From NCBI RefSeq assembly GCF_029318685.1, contig NZ_CP119677.1, positions 4,021,001-4,085,000 on the forward strand: a DNA stretch of 64,000 nucleotides, read 5' to 3'. Made by a program: the position numbers and the translations under genes. Positions 10,164 through 18,847 of the stretch are shown piece by piece (position 1 is the stretch's first letter; every line of letters starts with the position of its first letter). The DNA comes from Ruminiclostridium papyrosolvens DSM 2782. Lineage in GTDB: Bacteria > Bacillota > Clostridia > Acetivibrionales > DSM-1351. The notes under the pieces are model-generated. The model saw nothing but the letters and a program-made list of their open reading frames with translations. It was not told where the DNA came from and did not search any database.

Positions 10164-10402
10164 CCTATTGAAAACAAATAACCCGAACTATACTTGTCAC
10201 AGCCATCAAGAAACACTTCCGCAGTCCAGTATTTATCCGGGTACGGAATATTAACTCCGTCACCTAATATAATATTGCGAGTGACATTGTACATTGCATC
10301 TCAATCGTAACCCTCCCGAGAATGCAAGGCTTCCATGTCTCCGAAGAAGGTTGCAAAGGCAAAACTCGAATAGTAAGGCGGGCCTGCCTCAGGAACAATC
10401 TG
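10164..10402 (-). pseudogene. Decayed gene fragment with an in-frame TGA
   Basis: Read on the minus strand, one frame encodes VPEAGPPYYSSFAFATFF, continues to GDMEALHSREGYD, meets TGA at about 10303, and then resumes in the same frame with YNVTRNIILGDGVNIPYP and ends YSSGYLFSIGQ-stop. Both halves have clearly protein-like composition (aromatic and Gly-rich, few rare codons), so this is most simply a gene tail with a nonsense mutation and a lost 5' end. The parent family was not recognised. It lies just behind a degraded copy of the MerR promoter segment. Confidence 0.5.
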
Positions 10403-10406
10403 CCAC

Positions 10407-10441
10407 AAAGTATACCATAATGTGACAGTTAATAATAAATT
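10407..10441. repeat. Degenerate second copy of the MerR promoter segment
   Basis: The 35 bp here match 10101-10135 at about 30 positions (shared core ACCATAATGTGA). On the minus strand the -35-like TTAACT is kept, but the -10 has become TTGTGG. It therefore looks like a duplicated, now inactive MerR-type promoter that once drove the decayed gene next to it. Confidence 0.65.
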
Positions 10442-10509
10442 AAGAGCTGAAAATGTATTTTTATTGACATTAACCGACAGAAATATCAATAAAAAATAAA
10501 TGGTATTAA

Positions 10510-10538
10510 TTGAAAAACAATCAAATGTTTAGTATAAT
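10510..10538 (+). promoter_or_regulatory. Sigma-A-type promoter of the BtrH-like gene
   Basis: TTGAAA (10510-10515), a 17-bp spacer and TATAAT (10533-10538) form a strong consensus promoter. Transcription would start near 10545, inside a 15-bp tandem repeat, leaving a leader of about 110 nt before the ATG at 10654. Confidence 0.85.
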
Positions 10539-10542
10539 ATCG

Positions 10543-10572
10543 ATACATATCACAAAAATACATATCACAAAA
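10543..10572. repeat. Perfect 15-bp tandem repeat at the transcription start
   Basis: ATACATATCACAAAA occurs twice head to tail (10543-10557 and 10558-10572), beginning 5 bp after the -10 box. It could be a repressor site pair or a slippage duplication that changes the leader. Confidence 0.9.
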
Positions 10573-10653
10573 TACGTAAAATTAATAGTTAAATTGGGGA
10601 TTAATGACTTTTTATAAAAAAATGTAAAATTTCTGGAAGTGAGGTAAATTAAA

Positions 10654-11661
10654 ATGGAATTAGAACTTTATCACCCACCAATAAATTGCTATTTACATCA
10701 TGCGTATCCGCTAACTGTCGCAATGTCTCACAAAGATTTCTATGCATGGTTATTCAGCAACTATATACAATTAGAATATTTTGATCGTTCTAAGACTTTA
10801 AACTTTCTTACGTACCCAATATGTGGTACCGACAGCTTATGTCCATTGATAGATTATAAAAGATTAGATTTAGAATTTATATATAAATCAAATATAGATA
10901 TATTTGATTTTATAAAAACCAGTATAAACCTCGGATATTACGTAGTAACATATACTGACGAGTTTTATATACCGGAGAGAATATCATATGTTAACAAAAC
11001 ACATTTCAGACATGATATTATGATTTATGGATATGATTCAGACAAAAGTTTATTTAATGTAATAGGCTATAATGAAAAATTAAAATATGCTTCATCATGT
11101 GTTAGTTTTTCTGAATTTGAATCCAGTTTCTTAAATTCTATTGACAAAACCAACGATATTATATTAATGAAAGCAAAAGACAGTAATTCATATAACCCCT
11201 TCTATGAATTTGATATAGAAAATGTTAAAAATCTATTATCTGATTATTTGTTCTCTAAAAATACATCTGCAAACTATCGTTCTCTGGGTAAACCAAATGA
11301 CTCTATAAGCGGAATTTCAGTATATAGTCAGTTAATAAAATATTATCAGAATATACTGCAAAATAATAATAATAATAATGAAAGATGTGATGTTAAACAT
11401 TTTCATTTACTCTATGAACATAAAAAAACTATGGTGTCTCGCCTGCAATATCTTATAGAGAATAAATATATTAATCCTAAAAGTGATTTTATTAGTATAT
11501 TCCACAATTTGGAGAATGAGGCTTTAAATAAGAGAAATGTAATAATGAAATATAATGCTACTAAAAACAAATCTCAAATAAACACTATCATTGATTCTTT
11601 ACATAAAATGTGTGAAAGTGAAATAAGGGCTATGGAAGCTTTATTAAACGCTTTAAATTAA
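10654..11661 (+). CDS. BtrH N-terminal-like (papain-fold) protein of unknown function
   Basis: A 335-residue protein without signal peptide or membrane segment. The pattern suggests the BtrH_N/peptidase C39-like fold seen in secondary-metabolite clusters: an early Cys (Cys12 in INCYLHHAY), a GYYVVTYTDEFYIP strand region and a His-Asp unit (His120 and Asp128 in RHDIMIYGYDSD). These would form a Cys-His-Asp centre acting on thioesters or peptides (inference). The C-terminal third is charged and helical, with a run of six Asn encoded by AAT repeats near 11362. Base composition is more AT-rich than neighbours, and it stands alone on the plus strand with its own promoter and terminator, so recent acquisition is possible. 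GTGAGGT precedes the ATG. Confidence 0.6.
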   Translation: MELELYHPPINCYLHHAYPLTVAMSHKDFYAWLFSNYIQLEYFDRSKTLNFLTYPICGTDSLCPLIDYKRLDLEFIYKSNIDIFDFIKTSINLGYYVVTYTDEFYIPERISYVNKTHFRHDIMIYGYDSDKSLFNVIGYNEKLKYASSCVSFSEFESSFLNSIDKTNDIILMKAKDSNSYNPFYEFDIENVKNLLSDYLFSKNTSANYRSLGKPNDSISGISVYSQLIKYYQNILQNNNNNNERCDVKHFHLLYEHKKTMVSRLQYLIENKYINPKSDFISIFHNLENEALNKRNVIMKYNATKNKSQINTIIDSLHKMCESEIRAMEALLNALN

Positions 11662-11677
11662 CCTTTAGTACATGTTA

Positions 11678-11706
11678 AAAAGCCTCCGATTGGTGGCTTT
11701 TTTTTG
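11678..11706 (+). terminator. Terminator of the BtrH-like gene
   Basis: A stem AAAGCCTCC / GGTGGCTTT with a GATT loop is followed by T8, 16 bp after the stop codon. Confidence 0.9.
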
Positions 11707-11740
11707 GGACTTCTCAATTTACACTTGGTTATTTGATGTT

Positions 11741-12124
11741 TTATAAAGTTATTTCAATTTGATTTCCTTCAAAAGCAATAATACAACTTTCGTAATAACC
11801 GTCGCCTGTCATTCTTGGTTCACTGGCAACCTCATACCCATCATTTTTTAATCTGCCAGTCAGGATATCAACCACTTCCTTGCTCCCAACACTAATGGCG
11901 ATATGAATATAACCGGTTCGGCTCAAGTATTTGTCTTTACCAGACATATTGGGTTCATTCATTATTTCAAGTCGTGCCCCATCGTCAAAAGTCAAGAAGT
12001 ATGACCTAAAATCCGTCTTTTTATTATGGTACCCATGATTTGATTTGGCATTAAAATATTTTATGAAAAAATCCTTTGCATTTTCTAAATCATTTACATA
12101 CAATGCAACATGTTCAATCTTCAT
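11741..12124 (-). CDS. VOC-family (glyoxalase/bleomycin-resistance-like) metalloprotein
   Basis: A 127-residue single-domain protein with the two beta-alpha-beta-beta-beta modules of the vicinal oxygen chelate fold. Likely metal ligands are His5 (KIEHVALYV), Glu53 (ARLEIM), His74 (GYIHIAISV) and Glu124 (NQIEITL), the usual glyoxalase I spacing. The family includes lactoylglutathione-lyase-like isomerases, drug-binding proteins and thiol transferases; the substrate cannot be told here. It is a monocistronic gene preceded by AGGGGAG. Confidence 0.85.
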   Translation of the reverse strand: MKIEHVALYVNDLENAKDFFIKYFNAKSNHGYHNKKTDFRSYFLTFDDGARLEIMNEPNMSGKDKYLSRTGYIHIAISVGSKEVVDILTGRLKNDGYEVASEPRMTGDGYYESCIIAFEGNQIEITL

Positions 12125-12204
12125 ATAAATTCTCCCCTAACATAAATTTGTAATCAAAGTGTCCCATTTATATGGAAATGTTATCCTATTATTTGCAAAT
12201 AGTA

Positions 12205-12254
12205 AAGAGGGGGTTATCACAAAACAGAAAACTTCTGTTTTGTGATAGCCCCTT
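12205..12254 (-). terminator. Long hairpin terminator after the dockerin gene
   Basis: A 22-bp nearly perfect stem (core TATCACAAAACAGAA) with a 4-nt loop lies 25 bp downstream of the dockerin protein stop codon and upstream of the VOC gene. The T-run is modest (CTCTTTACTATT on the minus strand). Confidence 0.75.
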
Positions 12255-12278
12255 TGATATTAACACTTTGATAATTAT

Positions 12279-15134
12279 TTACATACCGCTTAACAGGTTT
12301 ATCTTCAGCAGAGCCAAGTCAATTGAATCAATAGCACCGTCTTTATTCAAATCACCTGCTTTAAGGTCATCTTCTACAGGGAAATCATTGATTAAACCAA
12401 GAATATATTTTTTCATCATGGCATAATCTGTTGAATCAACGCTGCCATCCCCGTTGACATCCCCTGCTAGTACAGGTGGTGTACCTCCTCCGATGAACTG
12501 GAACCAGTTAAGATTGAATAAATATCCGCTTCCTCCGGTGAACTTAAGATACAAGTTGTGGATTCCACTGGCACCGCTGACATTGCATGTAACGTCAGCC
12601 CAAGTCTGCCAGCCTCCGGTAGATGTCACAGGACATGTTCCTACTAAAGGCCCTGTGATACTGTCCAACCTTATTTCAATATTTCCTCCGCTGCCACCGC
12701 TTGCTACCCTCGCCTTAAAACCCGAAACTCCGTTTTTAAAATCAAAATTATTGTAAACAGTGTAATCCCCATTTTCAATATATCCTACATCCTGTCCGCC
12801 TTCGTTGCAGTTTTCAGTTTGAACCCCCGATTGCGAGGAAAAACTTTCTGCTTCAATTTGTGAAGCAGAACCGCTGACTCTCAGCAATGCACTCGATTCA
12901 CCTATCTTTGCACCTGACGAGTTTACTACAAACAATTTGTACGTTCCTGCTGTTTCAGGCGTTACTATTGATGTGGCAGTTCCTGACGCCTTGGTCATAG
13001 TTGGCCCCTGAACAAAATTTGTTGTACCGGAAGGAGCAAACCATACAGTATTTGCTGCATTACCGCTGCTTCTTATATTTAAATCAGAACCACATTTTGT
13101 AGCACAGCTTGCAGGGAACACATAATCCTGAACAGGGAACAGATTACCTGGCAGTATGCTTCTATATGCTTCCTGAACTCCGGCTTTCAAAGCTATATTG
13201 TACTGTGCCAAAGGCCATACATTATCCGGAACTGCAACAGGCGTATCAATTGTACTGCTAGGAGGGTTTTTACCCATTTTATTAACCGTTGCATAGGTTC
13301 TTAGTATCGTTAAGTCGTGTTTTTTTCCGTAATCTTCACAGTTGATTGTGTACGTTACCTTTGGACTAATATCAAGGACATTGTCATTTTCAGTTATGTA
13401 TGCGCTTCCTTCATCATTATGCAAACCATAGGTAGGTCCTGTTGAATTATCTGGAATGCCCTTGACATAGTTCTCATTAATAGTAGTATAAGGCATTTGA
13501 CCTATTGTATATATTGCTCCGCTGTCATGAAGCCTGTTTAATGAATTATATACACGGTTATTATTTATTACATTGTCCTTACAAGTATTTGAGTCAAGGA
13601 AATTACACCAGCCCCATCCAAGTGTTATACCGTTATAACCTGTGGTATGAACTGTGTTATAGGTTACCTTGAGCTTGTTTACAAAGAAGGCCGTAACCCC
13701 GGCGCATCCTCCGAAGCCGGGAGCGGTACTGCAATCCCACAACATATTATTATTGATTGTGATATTGGTACAAATACCTTCTACACCCGGTGCGTACTTC
13801 TGGTGTTCTCCTCCGTCTCCCAAGTACACATGCTGTGGATGTCCTACCGTAATACCACTTGATGTAATGTCATAAATATAATTACCTATAAGATTTGAAT
13901 TTATTACATCGTTTACCATGGTAATTCCGTCGGCAGCACTGTGCTTTATTACATTGCCTGTAAAGTTGATGGAATCACTGCTGCTTACGTTTATCATACC
14001 CGGATATGTATCCAGAAGAGTGTATTTTGTATCATGCCAGTTACCATTGTAATAAGCTATAAATCCATCTGCACTCTGACAAGTTGTTCTTCCGTATGAA
14101 TCTCCTACTTTAATAAGGTTCCAGTCCGTATTGGCAAAGGTAATTCCCTCAAATGATATATTCTTGACTCTGTTTGAGTTTGACTTCCCTGAAATGTCAA
14201 TAAGCTTCTCTAAAACAGGAGCCTCAACATCGGCAGTAGACATGTCCTCACCTTGGCGCGGATAATAATATAGTGTTTTCGTAGTTTTGTTAAAATAGAA
14301 CTGCCCCGGAGAATTTAAAAACTCAAATGCATTGTAAATTGTATGGGTGCTTGTAGTGGTGAAAGCCGCACCCCAACCGGGCAATTGAGCTATTGCTCCA
14401 TATGGCTGCTGTAAAAGAAGTACTCTTGAAGAACCCGATGTAATAACATCCCTTGTACAAACAATATTCTCGTTCCAAGTTGAGCCGTTTACTATTTCTA
14501 AGTCGTCCTTATTGCTTGCGATTTCCGGTACATCGGATGCATTATACTTAACTCCGTCACTATTGCTGCCGCTTGTCCATGCCCAGCTGGCCTGCCCTTT
14601 TGTAACAGAATAAGTTCCATATCCGCCCTGACCTTTTACTGTCTTTTTGGTCATCTGCGCTCTCTTATCATTTACAAAAAGGTACCTCAGTTTGGTATTG
14701 CGGTTAAGTGTAGCCTTATATATGTTGCCACTGTGTTGAGTCCACCCTGTAACCTTTGTCGCACCATTCAAAACGGGCGTTTCACCTTGATATGCCTGAT
14801 AAATAATTCTGAATCCGTTTGTCCCCGAATCCTCCGGCCCAAAAGAAATGGTACTGGTCAAACGATAGTCTCCACCTCTTAAATAAACATAAATATCCCC
14901 TGTCATATTTTTGTTTATAGTACGTACTACATCCCTTGCCTTTGTGATTGTCATAAAGGGTTCATCAATGGTTCCGGGGTTGCTGTCATTTCCTGCGGGA
15001 GATACGTAATAAACCGCCTGAGTTGCAGCAGAAACAACCATTGGAGACACTGTAGAAATTAAGATACTGCATAAAACAATTACAATAGAAAGAGTTAATG
15101 ATATAAACCTTTTTGTAGCCTTGTTTTTAAGCAT
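12279..15134 (-). CDS. Cellulosomal right-handed beta-helix enzyme (GH141-like) with CBM6 and dockerin
   Basis: A 951-residue secreted protein. Its order is: signal peptide (1-37), YYVSPAGNDSNPGT-type start of a parallel beta-helix domain (about 40-620, with repeated NxI/ITxNxI turns), a small Ig-like domain (about 680-755), a CBM6-like module (about 758-880, IEAESFSSQSGVQ and GDYTVYNNFDF), and a type I dockerin (about 889-951). The dockerin has two Ca-binding repeats (GDVNGDGSVDSTDYAMMKKY and GDLNKDGAIDSIDLALLK). The N-terminus resembles GH141 enzymes (fucosidase/xylanase), but substrate is not proven. The dockerin would anchor it to scaffoldin cohesins. It is monocistronic, with AAGGAGG before the ATG. 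Confidence 0.9.
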   Translation of the reverse strand: MLKNKATKRFISLTLSIVIVLCSILISTVSPMVVSAATQAVYYVSPAGNDSNPGTIDEPFMTITKARDVVRTINKNMTGDIYVYLRGGDYRLTSTISFGPEDSGTNGFRIIYQAYQGETPVLNGATKVTGWTQHSGNIYKATLNRNTKLRYLFVNDKRAQMTKKTVKGQGGYGTYSVTKGQASWAWTSGSNSDGVKYNASDVPEIASNKDDLEIVNGSTWNENIVCTRDVITSGSSRVLLLQQPYGAIAQLPGWGAAFTTTSTHTIYNAFEFLNSPGQFYFNKTTKTLYYYPRQGEDMSTADVEAPVLEKLIDISGKSNSNRVKNISFEGITFANTDWNLIKVGDSYGRTTCQSADGFIAYYNGNWHDTKYTLLDTYPGMINVSSSDSINFTGNVIKHSAADGITMVNDVINSNLIGNYIYDITSSGITVGHPQHVYLGDGGEHQKYAPGVEGICTNITINNNMLWDCSTAPGFGGCAGVTAFFVNKLKVTYNTVHTTGYNGITLGWGWCNFLDSNTCKDNVINNNRVYNSLNRLHDSGAIYTIGQMPYTTINENYVKGIPDNSTGPTYGLHNDEGSAYITENDNVLDISPKVTYTINCEDYGKKHDLTILRTYATVNKMGKNPPSSTIDTPVAVPDNVWPLAQYNIALKAGVQEAYRSILPGNLFPVQDYVFPASCATKCGSDLNIRSSGNAANTVWFAPSGTTNFVQGPTMTKASGTATSIVTPETAGTYKLFVVNSSGAKIGESSALLRVSGSASQIEAESFSSQSGVQTENCNEGGQDVGYIENGDYTVYNNFDFKNGVSGFKARVASGGSGGNIEIRLDSITGPLVGTCPVTSTGGWQTWADVTCNVSGASGIHNLYLKFTGGSGYLFNLNWFQFIGGGTPPVLAGDVNGDGSVDSTDYAMMKKYILGLINDFPVEDDLKAGDLNKDGAIDSIDLALLKINLLSGM

Positions 15135-15340
15135 ACTTTTCCTCCTTATTTTTATTTACATTAAGATAGTTTTGGAATAATGCACAGCAGAAATTTGTAA
15201 AAAAGCCCGGGATAACCAATACCCTGACCTGAAACTTGTACAAAAAGCTCTTTCAACTACATATATGTATTGATTATCTATAGGCAAATGTAAAGAATAG
15301 GAGTAAAATGATAAGAGAATGATTAGTTAATCTGTTTTTC

Positions 15341-15370
15341 ATTATAGAATGTAAACTGTTTCCAAATCAA
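15341..15370 (-). promoter_or_regulatory. Promoter of the dockerin gene
   Basis: Minus-strand TTGATT (15370-15365), an 18-bp spacer and TATAAT (15346-15341). This predicts a leader of about 200 nt before the start codon at 15134. Confidence 0.6.
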
Positions 15371-15505
15371 TATAATTCCTTTTGACAATGGTATATTAAT
15401 TTTGTAATTATTTGTATCGAGACAAATAAAACATATAAATTGCATTTGTTCAAATTATTTGTTCACTTTTTTTATATTTTATTAAAATATTTTATACAAA
15501 GCTAT

Positions 15506-15552
15506 AAAAGGCACCTCAAGGGTTCATAAAGGTGAATCCCTGAAATGCCTTT
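15506..15552 (-). terminator. Terminator of the AIM24-family gene
   Basis: An interrupted stem of about 19 bp (AAAGGCATTTCAGGGATTCA pairs with the far arm) with a short loop, 17 bp after the stop codon and ending in TTTT on the minus strand. Confidence 0.8.
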
Positions 15553-15568
15553 ATTTTTTGTTTAAGGC

Positions 15569-16339
15569 TTAGTACTTATTATCTCCACCAAAGAGGCCTC
15601 CCAAAATTCCGCCTCCAATACCTGCAATACCTGACTGCTGCTCACGATGGCGTGCTCCTGAGGATGAAAGCCTGTCTGACAATCTTGCAAGAGGCAAGCT
15701 TTGCAGGAATACAATCCCCGGGCCTGTCATCTTTGCAAGGAAAAGACCCTCTCCGCCAAACAAGGCATTTTTGAAGCCTCCAACTGACTGGATATCATAG
15801 TCTACACTTGGCGAAAAAGCCACCAGACATCCTGTGTCAACTCTCAAAGTTTCGCCGGGAAGCAGGTTCTTTTGAATAATTGTTCCTCCTGAATGTACAA
15901 AAGCCATACCATCACCAACCAGCCTTTGAAGAATAAAGCCCTCTCCTCCAAAGAAGCCTGCACCAAGCTTTCTGGTAAAGGCTACCTCAATATCAACTCC
16001 GCTTGCAGCACACAAGAAGGAATCTTTTTGGCAAAGGAAATTCCCTCCAAGCTTTGTTAAATCCAACGGTACTATCTTTCCCGGATAAGGTGCTGAAAAT
16101 GCAACGTGCTGCTTTGATGTACCCGCATTATAAAAAGTAGTGATAAAGAAGCTTTCTCCCGTAAGCATTCTCTTGAATCCCTTGAAAGCTCCGCCATCTG
16201 TGGATGTCTGCATCATAATGCCGTCTTCCATATACATCATAGCACCGGCTTCAGCTCTAACGCCTTCTGATGGGTCCAATTCTATCTCCACTATCTGCAT
16301 ATCGTCCCCATAGATTTTATAATCAATAACGTCTGCCAT
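15569..16339 (-). CDS. AIM24 / TIGR00266-family protein
   Basis: A 256-residue protein of the AIM24 (DUF124) family, built of beta-strand repeats. Family marks are [17 protein letters not shown] near the start, three Gly-rich repeats ([24 protein letters not shown]) and a Gly-rich C-terminus ([11 protein letters not shown]). The biochemical role in bacteria is not established. There is no signal peptide. GGGAGGT precedes the ATG. It sits 62 bp downstream of pdxA on the same strand and may be cotranscribed. Confidence 0.9.
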   Translation of the reverse strand: MADVIDYKIYGDDMQIVEIELDPSEGVRAEAGAMMYMEDGIMMQTSTDGGAFKGFKRMLTGESFFITTFYNAGTSKQHVAFSAPYPGKIVPLDLTKLGGNFLCQKDSFLCAASGVDIEVAFTRKLGAGFFGGEGFILQRLVGDGMAFVHSGGTIIQKNLLPGETLRVDTGCLVAFSPSVDYDIQSVGGFKNALFGGEGLFLAKMTGPGIVFLQSLPLARLSDRLSSSGARHREQQSGIAGIGGGILGGLFGGDNKY

Positions 16340-16401
16340 ATTAAACCTCCCAAATTTATATTAATTTGTTTAGATACACTATAATACGTTTTTAATAAAT
16401 A

Positions 16402-17418
16402 TTAGTCTGTTCTTTTTACCCACTGTGAGTACGGATGTGAATATTTTGCTGCCAGAAGTATTGCCTCCGTCATGCTTATCTCACCGGCTATTCCCTTCCC
16501 GGCTATATCATAGGCAGTTCCATGGTCAACTGATGTCCTCAGGAACGGAAGACCTAAGGTAATAGCTATTGTCCTTTCAAAATCCAATGTTTTTGTAGCT
16601 ATGTGTCCCTGATCATGATATAGGGACAATACAGAATTGTATCTGCCGGTTAATGCAAGATGAAACACAGAGTCAGGACCTACAGGGCCTTCCACATTAA
16701 ACCCTCTCATTTTCGCTTCCTGAATTGCCGGAATGATATTTTCGCATTCTTCCAGTCCGAAAAGACCATTGTCACCGCTGTGGGGATTTAATCCGGCAAC
16801 TGCCATTGTCCCCCCTGTTATCCCAAGGCTTTGCAAGGCTTGGGTGCATCTTTCCACGTAGTCCAGCAATCTTTCCTTAGTTACCATATCACAAGCCTTC
16901 CTCAGAGATACGTGTCGGGTAAGGAAAAATACCCTCATTCCTCTGACCTCAAACATAGTAAGAGGATCTTTCGTGTCCGTCAGCCCGGCGAGTATTTCCG
17001 TATGACCGATAAACTCAATTCCTGCCGCTTTTAGTGAAGGTTTGTTTATAGGGGTAGTTGCTATTGCAGAAAGTTTTCCTTCCATAGCAAGCTCCACACT
17101 CTTTTTTATATATTCAAAGGAAGCTCTGCCATTTTCCTCCTGTACCTTGCCGTACTCCAGAGAATCAGGATTTATTATATTTAAATCCACTACATTTATA
17201 GTCCTATTGTCTGAATCTATCACGTCAACACCTGATACTGTTTTAACACCGGTTTGTATTCCGCATATCCGAGCTGCCTTTTCAATAACACCGGCATCAC
17301 CAATTACCAAAGGCTTGCATACTTTGTATATCTCATCATTAGCAAGTGCTTTTACTATTATCTCGGGACCTATTCCGGCAGGATCTCCCATTGGAATACC
17401 TATTACGGGTTTAATCAT
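16402..17418 (-). CDS. pdxA: PdxA-family 4-phosphohydroxy-threonine dehydrogenase
   Basis: A 338-residue cytoplasmic oxidoreductase. PdxA oxidises 4-phosphohydroxy-L-threonine in vitamin B6 synthesis; the PdxA2 subgroup acts on 4-phospho-D-threonate or -erythronate. Motifs are [11 protein letters not shown] at the N-terminus, [22 protein letters not shown] and [11 protein letters not shown], whose His residues bind the divalent metal. The ATG at 17418 is chosen over an upstream in-frame ATG at 17505 because GGAGGGG lies 5 bp upstream and the family starts at [11 protein letters not shown]. No pdxJ or sugar-acid kinase gene is adjacent, so PdxA and PdxA2 cannot be separated by context. Confidence 0.92.
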   Translation of the reverse strand: MIKPVIGIPMGDPAGIGPEIIVKALANDEIYKVCKPLVIGDAGVIEKAARICGIQTGVKTVSGVDVIDSDNRTINVVDLNIINPDSLEYGKVQEENGRASFEYIKKSVELAMEGKLSAIATTPINKPSLKAAGIEFIGHTEILAGLTDTKDPLTMFEVRGMRVFFLTRHVSLRKACDMVTKERLLDYVERCTQALQSLGITGGTMAVAGLNPHSGDNGLFGLEECENIIPAIQEAKMRGFNVEGPVGPDSVFHLALTGRYNSVLSLYHDQGHIATKTLDFERTIAITLGLPFLRTSVDHGTAYDIAGKGIAGEISMTEAILLAAKYSHPYSQWVKRTD

Positions 17419-17489
17419 TTTATCCCCTCCTGTTAATACTATTATAGTATATCTGTTTATATCAGAGGAATATGTATATTTTAAAAATG

Positions 17490-17518
17490 TTGACATTTTA
17501 ATCAACTGGTAATAATAT
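17490..17518 (+). promoter_or_regulatory. Promoter of the first GntR-ABC operon
   Basis: TTGACA, a 17-bp spacer and TAATAT form a near-consensus promoter. The repeated TGTAC/ACTGTA motifs just downstream (17523-17538) could be the GntR operator. The leader is about 45 nt. Confidence 0.85.
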
Positions 17519-17570
17519 AATACTGTACTAAGTGTACTATTATTGTTAATACAGTTACGAGGAGGTGCTT

Positions 17571-17951
17571 ATGATACAATTGGATTTTAAAGACCCCAGA
17601 CCTATTTATGAACAAATAAAAGATAAAATCAAGGAGCTGGTTATAACCGGGGCAGTTGAAACTGACGACAAAATTCCGTCGGTAAGAGAGCTTGCTCAAA
17701 CTCTTACCATAAATCCCAATACCATTCAAAAGGCATATAAAGACCTTGAAGCCGAGGGAATAATTTATTCGGTTAAAGGCAAGGGTAATTTTATAGCCCC
17801 ATTAGATAAAAGCTCGGTAGACCCCAGACGAAAAGAGCTTTTGCTCATTATTCAGAAAACGGTGGAAGAACTGATTTTTCTTCACACACCGCAACAAGCA
17901 GTAATTGACATAATTTATAACACATATAGTAAAAAGGAGGCATCCCAATGA
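17571..17951 (+). CDS. GntR-family (YtrA-type) transcriptional regulator
   Basis: A 126-residue repressor. It has the GntR winged helix (PIYEQIKDKIKELV, IPSVRELAQTLTINPNTIQKAY) and the short C-terminal helix pair of the YtrA subfamily, which represses its own ABC transporter operon. The ATG at 17571 is preferred to the upstream GTG at 17565, because that GTG lies inside the GAGGAGG ribosome binding site. The stop codon overlaps the next ATG (ATGA, 17948-17951), so it is coupled to the ATPase. Confidence 0.92.
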   Translation: MIQLDFKDPRPIYEQIKDKIKELVITGAVETDDKIPSVRELAQTLTINPNTIQKAYKDLEAEGIIYSVKGKGNFIAPLDKSSVDPRRKELLLIIQKTVEELIFLHTPQQAVIDIIYNTYSKKEASQ

Positions 17952-18847
17952 TTCATGTTAAATCTTTGAGCAAATCCTATGGGGACTTTAAGGCGCTTGA
18001 TTCCCTTGATATTCACATAAAAGAAGGTTCAGTCTATGGGCTTTTGGGACCTAACGGCTCAGGAAAAACTACATTGATAAAGCATTTAACCGGTATTTAT
18101 AAAAACGAGTCAGGCTCCATAGCCATAGATGGTAAAACCGTTTTTGATAATCCCGAAACAAAATCTAAAATAATTTATATATCCGACGACCTTTTTTTCT
18201 TTTCTCAGTACAGCATAAAGGAAATGGCTTCTTTCTACGCCAGCATGTATCCCGGATGGAGCTGGGAAAGGTTTAATACTCTGAAGCAAGTATTTCCAAT
18301 TGATATTAAGCGTAGGGTCGTTAAGCTTTCAAAAGGTATGCAGAAACAAGTTGCTTTCTGGCTTGGGATTTCGGCAAAGCCAAAAGTAATGATACTGGAC
18401 GAACCCGTTGACGGGCTTGACCCGGTTATGAGAAAAAAGGTATGGAATCTGATACTTCAAGATGTTGCAGAATACGGAACAACGGTTCTTGTTTCTTCCC
18501 ATAACCTGCGTGAGCTTGAAGATATATGTGATCACGTTGGTATACTATATCAGGGTAAAATGATGGTTGAGCGTGAGCTTGATAATATGAAATCAGATAT
18601 TCACAAGCTCCAGCTTGCATATTCAGGTAATACACCTGACAGTTTATTCAAGGATGGAGAGGTATTGCATCGTACCCAGAACGGAAGCGTGCTGCAATTG
18701 ATAGTTAGGGGCAACAAGGATACAATAATATCCAACGTCAAGTCCACGAACCCTGTTGTCATGGACATTCTGCCGCTTTCCCTTGAGGAAATTTTCATTT
18801 ATGAATTAGGGGGTAAAGGTTATGAAATCGAAAACATCCTTATTTAA
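17948..18847 (+). CDS. ABC transporter ATP-binding protein
   Basis: A 299-residue ATPase. Walker A is GLLGPNGSGKTT, the signature is KLSKGMQKQ, Walker B is VMILDEPVDGLD, and the H-loop is SSHNL. A C-terminal extension of about 80 residues follows the ABC domain. It pairs with the membrane protein encoded by the overlapping next gene (26-bp overlap). YtrA-type modules export or sense antibiotics or wall stress in Firmicutes; the substrate is not known here. Confidence 0.93.
   Translation: MIHVKSLSKSYGDFKALDSLDIHIKEGSVYGLLGPNGSGKTTLIKHLTGIYKNESGSIAIDGKTVFDNPETKSKIIYISDDLFFFSQYSIKEMASFYASMYPGWSWERFNTLKQVFPIDIKRRVVKLSKGMQKQVAFWLGISAKPKVMILDEPVDGLDPVMRKKVWNLILQDVAEYGTTVLVSSHNLRELEDICDHVGILYQGKMMVERELDNMKSDIHKLQLAYSGNTPDSLFKDGEVLHRTQNGSVLQLIVRGNKDTIISNVKSTNPVVMDILPLSLEEIFIYELGGKGYEIENILI

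Larger units (their letters stand above)
10055..10653. other. 600-bp intergenic region: two promoters, a gene remnant and a tandem repeat
   Basis: From left to right this region holds the MerR promoter, the decayed minus-strand gene tail, the degraded promoter copy, a plus-strand promoter with a 15-bp tandem repeat, and an AT-rich leader for the BtrH-like gene. No further intact gene is seen. Confidence 0.7.
15135..15568. other. 434-bp intergenic region: dockerin gene leader, promoter and upstream terminator
   Basis: It holds the long 5' leader and promoter of the dockerin gene and the terminator of the AIM24 gene. No coding frame or recognised riboswitch is seen in the leader. Confidence 0.6.

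Noticed and set aside
11357-11381. AAT trinucleotide run as a phase-variation tract
   Set aside because: It is in frame, encodes Asn repeats, and changes in unit number would not shift the frame.
16402-17505. Longer PdxA starting at 17505
   Set aside because: The added residues are not PdxA-like, and a strong ribosome binding site precedes the ATG at 17418.
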